Notes under the pieces: model-generated
What the model was told of the DNA's origin: nothing
Seen by the model: only the letters and a program-made list of their open reading frames with translations
Databases searched by the model: none
Position numbers and translations under genes: made by a program
Part shown: positions 30,270-36,820 of the stretch, in pieces
Layout: every line of letters begins with the position of its first letter
Position numbering within the stretch: the first letter of the stretch is position 1
Assembly (NCBI GenBank): GCA_940337035.1
Contig: CALNHX010003635.1
Location: 62,001 to 126,000 of the forward strand
From: Agriotes lineatus
Taxonomy: Eukaryota > Arthropoda > Insecta > Coleoptera > Elateridae
Reading direction: 5' to 3'
Length of the DNA stretch: 64,000 bases

Positions 30270-30695
30270 TTAGACTAGTTTATTATAGTACCAACAGATA
30301 ACGAAATATGTAACACACATACACAAAATGCAGAATAAAATAACGCTTAAAACAACCGTGGAAACACAACAGGAGCTGTTGGGTGGTTGATGCAGCATCT
30401 TCAAAACATCAGGCTTGGTCTTCACTAAAATGGTTTGCCAATTAGTGTCTACTGTATAGGTAGAACAATTGTATTTGATCTTGAACGTAAAAACACCATC
30501 TTTCGTAAAGTTTTTCACAGGCAATTTAAAAACGGGAAGAGTTGCCAACGAACTGGTATCCATTTTACGCCACGTAACATTGTGCACACCATCGTTGTAA
30601 GCAAGAGACGCCGAACTGCAATGTGGTGGTTGAAGCACGTAGACGACACCATCATAAACGGCCGCGAGAGCGACTAAAAATTTTAGGGGCACCAT
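30270..30695 (-). CDS. small type I membrane glycoprotein-like protein
   Basis: This is a 141-aa protein from the ATG at 30693-30695. The frame is open further upstream to 30779, but that extension overlaps the BIR gene, and the chosen start gives a signal-like hydrophobic N-terminus (MVPLKFLVALAAVY). A middle part of about 85 residues has several cysteines and N-x-(S/T) sites (NVTW, NFTK, NCST). It is followed by a strongly hydrophobic segment (VVLSVILFCILCMCVTYFVI) and a short basic tail. This topology suggests a secreted or virion-surface single-pass protein. The family is not recognised. The next gene upstream on the same strand is the BIR protein, only 20 bp away. Confidence 0.7.
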   Translation of the reverse strand: MVPLKFLVALAAVYDGVVYVLQPPHCSSASLAYNDGVHNVTWRKMDTSSLATLPVFKLPVKNFTKDGVFTFKIKYNCSTYTVDTNWQTILVKTKPDVLKMLHQPPNSSCCVSTVVLSVILFCILCMCVTYFVICWYYNKLV

Positions 30696-30714
30696 GTAGA
30701 GCGTATGAATGCAA

Positions 30715-31119
30715 CTAATGCACTGGCGATCTTTTGCGACAACAACAGCAACCTTGGTTGGTAAGCGCCCCTCCACCAACTACGTCGATACCACCGCCAT
30801 CTCCGAAAGTAGTTAACTCTTCGAAAAGTGTCATGGTGTTTAGTAATAGGTCTTGCGCAGTTCGTAAGGCGCGAATGTAATTTGCATATTTGCAATTCTT
30901 AGACCAGCGGAGATGTTCAGAGAGGGGTTCGTCATGAGGCTCCCAGTTATGAATTCTAATTCCGCAGTAAAAACATTGCACATCATCTTCACCGTTTTTT
31001 ATATGAAAGAAACCAACTCTGGCCAACGATTCTGGAGTTTGAACTCCAGTCCAAGTATTGAAGGAGTCTAATCGTTCCAAAAAGCTTTGGAAATGTATTT
31101 CACGATCGTCGACGCACAT
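30715..31119 (-). CDS. single-BIR inhibitor-of-apoptosis-like protein
   Basis: A 134-aa protein with one complete BIR zinc-binding domain (about residues 13-78). It shows the R-x-x-SF-x-x-W start, LA-x-x-GFF, and the ligands C49-x2-C52-x16-H69-x6-C76 followed by Y78, exactly the family spacing. BIR proteins of insects and baculoviruses bind caspases or their activators and block cell death. There is no RING finger; the C-terminus ends in a short Cys cluster (GCCCCRK). A protein of this type would be expected to act in the cytosol against host apoptosis, but that activity is inferred from the domain only. A TATATATA box (31171-31178) lies about 50 bp upstream. Confidence 0.9.
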   Translation of the reverse strand: MCVDDREIHFQSFLERLDSFNTWTGVQTPESLARVGFFHIKNGEDDVQCFYCGIRIHNWEPHDEPLSEHLRWSKNCKYANYIRALRTAQDLLLNTMTLFEELTTFGDGGGIDVVGGGALTNQGCCCCRKRSPVH

Positions 31120-31170
31120 GACTGTAGAAACTGGAGCAACTGACTAACAGCGAGTTAGGTATTAGGGTCC

Positions 31171-31178
31171 TATATATA
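31171..31178 (-). promoter_or_regulatory. TATA box of the BIR gene
   Basis: TATATATA on the minus strand, about 52 bp upstream of the ATG at 31119. Confidence 0.55.
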
Positions 31179-31218
31179 CCACAAGCACAAAAAAAATCAG
31201 ACACGTTTATAGATTTAT

Positions 31219-31530
31219 TTAATCAGTCCAACAATAACTAATGTACATTACATCCCCATCTGGTAGTTGCGCTAGAAAGCGCTGGATGGGGACCTCTATA
31301 TGTTGCCTCCACCACAGGAATGGGTCGCCCTCGTATGTGGTAGGCACCGTTCTCAGGACGGTCGTCTGCCATAGGCGCTCACTGGCAAGGCTCATGGAAT
31401 AGTCGAGCGTCACGACAGCCTGGAGTCGATGAGGTGATGGAGGCGGTGGCTGCGAACTAAGAAAGTCCACAAACTCCTCGTAGAATGCTGGGGCATCTTC
31501 AAAAAGCGCATCTCCAAAAATAGCAGGCAT
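31219..31530 (-). CDS. accessory protein, MPA-FGD family (copy 2)
   Basis: A 103-aa acidic protein of unknown function and the closest relative of the gene at 29806. It keeps MPA-x-FGD, LFEDAPAFY, the LQAVVT segment, TTVLRT, the WW pair and PDGDV. Copy 1 reads rightward and this copy leftward, so the left end of the element carries an inverted gene duplication with the membrane and BIR genes between the copies. An AATAAA signal lies just after the stop. The start ATG (31528-31530) is the only methionine that retains the conserved N-terminus. Confidence 0.8.
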   Translation of the reverse strand: MPAIFGDALFEDAPAFYEEFVDFLSSQPPPPSPHRLQAVVTLDYSMSLASERLWQTTVLRTVPTTYEGDPFLWWRQHIEVPIQRFLAQLPDGDVMYISYCWTD

Positions 31531-31610
31531 GATGATAACTGGTAGCTGTAGTAGAAAGCACTACTATATTATTATGAAAGACAAGGTCATACAAATCTCC
31601 CACCGTTAAA

Positions 31611-31680
31611 GCAAATAGCCTTGAAAGATGTATATATAAACGCTGGCAAATAACCTTGAAAGATGTATATATAAACGCGG
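31611..31680 (+). promoter_or_regulatory. tandem 35-bp promoter repeat with two TATA boxes
   Basis: Two adjacent 35-bp units (31611-31645 and 31646-31680) differ at two positions, and each contains CCTTGAAAGATG followed by TATATATAAA. The second TATA lies about 50 bp upstream of the ATG at 31720, so the repeat is probably a duplicated core promoter. Confidence 0.65.
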
Positions 31681-31719
31681 TGTGATGTCGATGGGTAGTA
31701 TCAAGTTTGGTGGGTAAGA

Positions 31720-32391
31720 ATGGATAAGTTACAACAGTCGGTTGAAAGTCTTAAACAGCAAGTGTTAATGAAGACAGAAGAAATGTGTGTTAAGGTAAAG
31801 CAGCCAATATTATTGAACTCAACGATGTATCCGTTAAATAAGTCAAAAAGTAAATTCGCGTCTGTGGGATTGTGTTGTACCAGAGCATCGTTTGTACCAG
31901 CAGTTGTAATTAACGGCAACAAAGGCGATTTTGTTCTGTTGGAGCAAGCTGAGTTTAAAGTGCTTGTAGAAAATCAGGGAGTCATATGTAACTACTTTTA
32001 CAGTAGAGACTGTCAATTACAACCACGTAACCTGAGTGCTGTGAAAAGAATATGTTTTAAAACAATAGGACTGAGGAAAGTTATTGTGCTTCAAGAAATA
32101 GGTATATCTGAAGTGTACTTAGGACTCGAATCAGTGTTCGAATGTTGGGAGTTGTTAAAATTGTTAGAATACAAACTGGAGTGCTTAAAGTGTCAAGAGT
32201 TTGAACAGTTTTATCTAAGTATAACTCGAGGTATTTGTACTTTACCTGGGGATGTAAAAACCAACATCGAGAGCGTTTTGGATACTCTACGTATAAAATC
32301 AGAAAATGTAGCATGCATGTATGAGATGTTGCATTTTTTCATGGAATTAATTAAGTGTGATATGGTAATGAATAAATGTGTACAGTTGTGA
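31720..32391 (+). CDS. accessory protein, LLNST family (left copy)
   Basis: A 223-aa protein of unknown function. It is paralogous along its whole length to the gene at 50235-50924, which lies in mirror position near the right terminus. Shared landmarks are LLNST-x-Y-x-LN, (V/I)NGNK/RGNKND, LVENQG/LIENQG followed by NYFYS, a central SEVYL, EFEQFY/NFEQFY, LPGD with N-I-x-SVL, and a C-terminal MYE. The N-terminal ~30 residues look helical. No membrane segment or catalytic motif is visible. The duplicated promoter directly upstream suggests strong or early expression (inference). An AATAAA signal lies about 20 bp past the stop. Confidence 0.85.
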   Translation: MDKLQQSVESLKQQVLMKTEEMCVKVKQPILLNSTMYPLNKSKSKFASVGLCCTRASFVPAVVINGNKGDFVLLEQAEFKVLVENQGVICNYFYSRDCQLQPRNLSAVKRICFKTIGLRKVIVLQEIGISEVYLGLESVFECWELLKLLEYKLECLKCQEFEQFYLSITRGICTLPGDVKTNIESVLDTLRIKSENVACMYEMLHFFMELIKCDMVMNKCVQL

Positions 32392-32459
32392 GATATTACT
32401 TAGTAAGAAATAAAAGTAGTAATTAGAGAAAGTTGTATTATTTCAATATACATACCACG

Positions 32460-32852
32460 CTAAGAGGTTGCAATAATTGGAGCTGTGAGTTGAAATTCAA
32501 CGGCCAGCTTGGATAAGGGATGAAGTTGTTGAAATTTGAGTTTATCACCTTTTTGTAAAACCATCCCAATTACTTCGTTAGGGGTGTGTATAATATTATT
32601 GATTATGATTGGTGTGTTGCGAGGATTAACAATAACATTATCTATCCTAGCCTTAGTGAAGGGTATAATATATTCGGATGTACCAGTGTTATTCAGACCA
32701 AACAATCCACCAGGTAGTGCAGTTTCAGCGAAGAGAAGTAGGTTTTTTTCATAATATAGGTTATCAAGCCCACCCAGGTCTTCGAAGAGGAACACTTGAG
32801 AGTGACGAGTAGAATCACTATGCATGTGCTGTCCAAACTTATTGATAGGCAT
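32460..32852 (-). CDS. MPI-KFG-motif protein (copy 1)
   Basis: A 130-aa protein from the ATG at 32850-32852. An upstream in-frame GTG is ignored because the paralogue at 42197-42565 begins at the equivalent methionine. Both start MPI-(N/D)-KFG-(Q/R)-H, followed by a segment rich in Ser and His, and share a later (S/N)EYI-P-T segment, an NTP/NGIP-like turn and a (K/R)GDKL(K/Q)F strand near the C-terminus. The alternating hydrophobic pattern suggests a beta-rich fold. The role is unknown; a short conserved N-terminus on a beta-rich body would suit a capsid-anchored fibre or spike, but this is speculation. Confidence 0.75.
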   Translation of the reverse strand: MPINKFGQHMHSDSTRHSQVFLFEDLGGLDNLYYEKNLLLFAETALPGGLFGLNNTGTSEYIIPFTKARIDNVIVNPRNTPIIINNIIHTPNEVIGMVLQKGDKLKFQQLHPLSKLAVEFQLTAPIIATS

Positions 32853-33038
32853 TCTGCAGCCTTGAAGCACTCAACTCAATATGAATGTACTAAGCATGTA
32901 CACCCTATAATAAACCACCTCGACAGTAAATAACAAAGACAAATAAAACTAAGAAATTTATTTACAACTAAAATTTATAATTACAACTATAACGAATAAT
33001 ACTAAGAAATTTATTTACACCTAAAATTACAACTAAAA

Positions 33039-33449
33039 CTACTCCTCCGGCTTTGTCCTCCACGGAAGGTGTGGCCACATTAAGTTGATGAAGTCGGGCA
33101 GTGGTTCAGGGAGGTCTACGTACACACTTCCATGTTCGGTGGAGCGGTCCTCCATCGCCATTTGTTCTAGGAAGGGCTCGATGATTCGTGAGGCAACGAA
33201 AAGTTGCCTCCTGTCGCGGTCCTCAATAAGGGCCCCACCGTTAATCGAAATCAAGGCCACCACTTGGTTTTCCCTTCCTAGGAAGTGCAGGAGGGCTTCC
33301 TCCAACTCATATGACGGGATGAACCGATTGTAATTGTAAGTTGGGGCCAAGGGCATATGCTCCCCAGCACGGAAATCGTCCCAAGATCCTTGCACAAGTC
33401 CCAAGGTTGATAACAAAGGCCACTCATGAAAAAAGCACTTGAAGAACAT
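33039..33449 (-). CDS. uncharacterised accessory protein
   Basis: A 136-aa frame from the ATG at 33447-33449. The frame stays open upstream to 33608 without another ATG, so a longer or spliced form is possible. It begins with hydrophobic and aromatic residues (MFFKCFFHEWPLL) and then has a mixed alpha/beta body with VVALISING and a Pro/Trp-rich end (MWPHLPW). It sits in the left accessory cluster and reads the same way as its neighbour at 32460. Family not recognised; it may be a distant relative of the small acidic proteins at 29806, 31219 and 48923. Confidence 0.55.
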   Translation of the reverse strand: MFFKCFFHEWPLLSTLGLVQGSWDDFRAGEHMPLAPTYNYNRFIPSYELEEALLHFLGRENQVVALISINGGALIEDRDRRQLFVASRIIEPFLEQMAMEDRSTEHGSVYVDLPEPLPDFINLMWPHLPWRTKPEE

Positions 33450-34279
33450 GATGACCGCACTGGATGGTTGTCGGAGACAGAATGAATGGAGGAATTTTAG
33501 GAAGAGGGGGATGAAAGTGGGTAACCTTGGGCTTGGCCTTCGTCTATACAATTCGGGCGTTTTAAAGAAGGGGTACAACCCCTGACCTTGAGAAGGCTCA
33601 AAATGCAAAATTTATGTAATAGAAAAAAGTTTTCGTAAAGCTTAATGAATTTTAAGAGTTTTTTGATTCTTGTGTTTTTTCCCTAAAACCTACAGTTTCC
33701 TTTTAAAAAAATAAAGTAGATTTTTAAATTCAATAATATAAATATTTGAATATATGTCGGATAATGTGTTTGTTGTCGCCATCTATCGTTAACTAGCTGT
33801 TGTATAAAAATAGCTACTAAATCAATGAAGAAATCTATTCCCCCAGATCTTGTTAATGATAGCTGTTCAATTAAGGAAGAAATCTATTCTCCCAGATCTT
33901 GTTAATGTTTCCTTCCAAATTAAATGGGGTTACGCTTTCTTATCAACCTCTAGCGGAAACACAGGTGGAACCCTAGTATATATATTGCCTAAAATATTTT
34001 AATGGAAGGTGCATATAGGGAAAAAAATTTCGTTGGGGTGGTAAGGGTGGGGGGACGGGGTGGGGCAAAAAAAAAACTAATCTACCTTATAATAATGCAC
34101 AAAGCTAAAAGCCGTGTTTACACCATTAAAAGTACCCAACCAAGTCGCGATCAACCGATACTATTTTCAAAACAAATAAAAAAAAAAAATTTTTGAAAAA
34201 TGTCGCACACGAAAATAATTTTTTTTTTTGGTTTTTTTGGTTTTTTTTTGGTTTTTTTGGTTTTTTTTTTTTGAAAAAA

Positions 34280-34700
34280 TGTAAAATCTTAAAATGCTCA
34301 TATCTCCTTTATTTATTGAGATATTTAAACGCGGTTTTTTGCATTATACTCCTAGTGTCATCTACTTTGCGATTATAAACTCAAACTACAACCTCCCCCC
34401 CACCACTTGGAATAAAATATTAAAAATTACATATCTCCGTTGTTTATTTAGATATTTGATCGGAGTTTTTTTTATTGGGTTTCTATTGCCTTGTACTTTG
34501 CGATTTTAAACTGAAACTACCACCTACCCCAACCACTTGGGGTTAAATATTAGAAATAGCATAGCTCCGTTGTTTATTAAGATATCGGAGTGTTTTTTAA
34601 AATTATGTATATATTAGCTTTTGCTTTCCGATTTGTCCAACCTTTCCACCTTGTAAATTTTAAAACGCTCATATCTCTGTTGTTTAGTGGACAATCAGTG
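34280..34700 (+). repeat. degenerate ~125-bp tandem repeats containing a TIR-like motif
   Basis: Three diverged units each contain a CATATCTCC/CATAGCTCC motif, TTGTTTATT-AGATAT and an ACTTTGCGATT-like segment. Two end with a CCTCCCCCCACCACTTGG-like stretch (34391-34410 and about 34521-34540) that resembles the sub-terminal part of the terminal repeat (29552-29570). Confidence 0.6.
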
Positions 34701-34803
34701 TGGTGTTTCTTGAATTATTTTTATCTGAGCCTCCGATTTCCGATAGTTTGTGACAATTGTTTCTAGACGCCGCTATTTCACTGTAGACTTTATGTTTATG
34801 TAG

Positions 34804-34973
34804 GACGCTGACGGTAAGGAACTTTGCGACCGTAAAATTCAAGTTCGCAATACCGACATCCACTGCATTCCCAGACCAAGGCCAAGGTGACGCTGACGGT
34901 AAGGAACGTCGCGACCGTAAAATTCAAGTTCTTAATACCGACATCCACTGCATTCCCAGACCAAGGCCAAGGT
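34804..34973 (+). repeat. 85-bp tandem duplication upstream of the coiled-coil gene
   Basis: Two nearly identical 85-bp units (34804-34888 and 34889-34973) each start GACGCTGACGGTAAGGAAC and end CCAAGGCCAAGGT. Diverged CAAGGYCAAGG motifs continue to about 35145. The CAAGG motifs echo those in the terminal repeats. Confidence 0.75.
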
Positions 34974-35162
34974 CAGCGTTCCTTGTTGTTATTGTAAGCA
35001 CCCGAATTTCAAAGTCTCAAGGCCAAGCTCAGTGCTCCTTCTGGTTATTGGAAACGCTCGAATTATAATGTCTCAAGGGCAAGGTCGGTGGACCTTCTTG
35101 TTATTTGGAAACGCTCGGAATGTAAGTCTCAAGGCAAGGACAAGCCCCCACCATATTGTTAG

Positions 35163-35170
35163 TATAAATA
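35163..35170 (+). promoter_or_regulatory. TATA box of the coiled-coil gene
   Basis: TATAAATA 49 bp upstream of the ATG at 35220. Confidence 0.6.
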
Positions 35171-35219
35171 CATGTGGTGGCGGTAAGGAGCGTCACTCTT
35201 AAGTTTGTTCTCGTTCGTG

Positions 35220-36593
35220 ATGCATCGTTCAGGTGTTGTGATTTGTACGGTTTGTGGTGGTGTTACGCGGGCGCCAGGGTATAGTAAGTTGAGTTTGCGG
35301 AAACCGCAGGATGTGGTACTCTGCATCTGTCCGAGAGCTAGCGGATCTTACCCCAAATCCGCACTGGCTCAACCTTCTACATCGAAAGCGTCCGACGACA
35401 AGGTAACAATACATCAAAATGTCCAGCTGCAGCCACCGGTTGTAGTGGTGTCCTCAAAATCTGAGGCCGATTTGAGAACATCAAAAAAACCGGTGAGTAG
35501 CAGGAAAAGCATGTCGAAAAAGCAGAATAAGGGCAAAATTTTAACCCAACTTGATGCAGTTCCGGGGTGTAGTCCCATCACATCGTCCGCTGAAAAACCG
35601 GCGAGTGGTAAAATTTTAAAAGAATGTTTGGTTAGAGGGCAGAAACGCAAAATTGAGCCAAATTTGGAAGTAGATTTATTGATTGAGGAGACAGTAAGGG
35701 ATTGTGCGATTGAGACTGGACATGGGGCCGTTCGCATCGAGGGTGTGCAAGACACATCAACGTTTAACACGCAAAAATTTATGGATATGCCAAGTCTTGA
35801 TTTTAACGACGGGATACGCGAGAATTTACCACCACCGCAGAAAAAGGTGAGGTCTCAGTCCCCCAATCCCACACGCCCGGAACAAACTTTTGTTGCTATT
35901 GATTTCGGGGATACATTTTTTGCGGAAGACGCTTTCGATGTTGCTGTAGAGACCCAAAACCTCGGATTGGGTATCCAAGTCGCTTCAGGCTCAAGGCGAC
36001 CGACCAGCCGCAACTCACAACTGGCAACACCGCAACCACTGTCACAGAAGAACAATACTGTGCGCATTGTAGCATCCGAAAGCGGACGAGCCTCTCCGGT
36101 GGCGGAAGTTGCAATGGGCACAGTAGCAACATTCGATTCCTCTGTTGCGTCCGAGGACACTGAGAGGGAGGCGGTCGATGTTGCACCATCATCCATTTCA
36201 CAGGGTGATGGTGTGATATCGCCCATCTCTTCGGTAAGCGACGACGACGACGATGACAACGACGAAAATATGCCACTGACGCAAAACAATTTAAAATCAT
36301 ACCAGGACAGAGTTGCCGCTCAGGTTGCACGAATAGCTGAAATTAAATCCTTGGAACGCTTGAGGGACGGTATGGATGTGCAGTTAGATAATATCGAATT
36401 ACAACTGGCAGCCGTCACCAAAAAAATAATGAGGGTGAGACCCAAAATAGCCAAAGGGCACAGTCGTAAGGCTAAAAAATACGATGAGTATGTGCAACGG
36501 CGCAGCCAGCTGACGCAGCGGCAAGGTGAGGTCTCACGAACTCTAATCAACACAGCGAAGCGAATTTGTCAACTAGCGGCGGCAATTCACTAG
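35220..36593 (+). CDS. large acidic protein with C-terminal coiled coil, unknown function
   Basis: A 457-aa protein from the ATG at 35220. The N-terminus has a possible zinc knuckle (C-x2-C near residue 10 and C-x-C near residue 38). A long disordered middle is rich in Ser, Pro, Lys and Asp, with nuclear-localisation-like KKQNKGK and an acidic DDDDDDNDEN run near residue 345. The last ~105 residues form a basic heptad-like helical region (from about SYQDRVAAQVARIAEI) compatible with a coiled coil. It lies immediately upstream of the polymerase gene on the same strand. A DNA-binding, scaffold or terminal-protein role is possible, but nothing in the sequence proves it. A GTAAGT 11 bp past the stop could be a splice donor, so the 3' end may be longer in the mRNA. 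Confidence 0.75.
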   Translation: MHRSGVVICTVCGGVTRAPGYSKLSLRKPQDVVLCICPRASGSYPKSALAQPSTSKASDDKVTIHQNVQLQPPVVVVSSKSEADLRTSKKPVSSRKSMSKKQNKGKILTQLDAVPGCSPITSSAEKPASGKILKECLVRGQKRKIEPNLEVDLLIEETVRDCAIETGHGAVRIEGVQDTSTFNTQKFMDMPSLDFNDGIRENLPPPQKKVRSQSPNPTRPEQTFVAIDFGDTFFAEDAFDVAVETQNLGLGIQVASGSRRPTSRNSQLATPQPLSQKNNTVRIVASESGRASPVAEVAMGTVATFDSSVASEDTEREAVDVAPSSISQGDGVISPISSVSDDDDDDNDENMPLTQNNLKSYQDRVAAQVARIAEIKSLERLRDGMDVQLDNIELQLAAVTKKIMRVRPKIAKGHSRKAKKYDEYVQRRSQLTQRQGEVSRTLINTAKRICQLAAAIH

Positions 36594-36820
36594 ACAAACA
36601 AATGTAAGTTCCCTTAAATTCCAAAACGACGTAACCTAGTTCCCCATCCCCTCCAGGGTATCAAGGCTTAACGTCCACGTTCGTGGTACCTGGGTAGTGT
36701 GTTAGAGTGTGCTCCTTGTATTTACATGTTTGGCTAGGGAAGCGATACTCGGCGAGAGCGATACCTCTAACGTTCTAGCGAAGAGCCTGCCCAGTGTAGA
36801 ATTGCAATTAATCATTTATA

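Larger units (their letters stand above)
33450..35160. other. non-coding, low-complexity interior spacer
   Basis: About 1.7 kb without a convincing gene. It is AT-rich, with homopolymer runs of A and T (34140-34275), a GGGGTGG-rich patch near 34045, and two sets of degenerate repeats described separately. A 64-codon frame at 34002 behind a TATATATA motif is Lys-rich, runs into poly-A and is not called. The place is suitable for a regulatory or replication region (inference). Confidence 0.6.

Noticed and set aside
34002..34196. 64-codon frame behind a TATATATA motif
   Set aside because: Low-complexity Lys-rich product that runs into a poly-A tract; no homologue inside the element.
35229..36553. 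Minus-strand frames opposite the coiled-coil gene
   Set aside because: Antisense shadows of a coherent plus-strand protein with its own TATA box.
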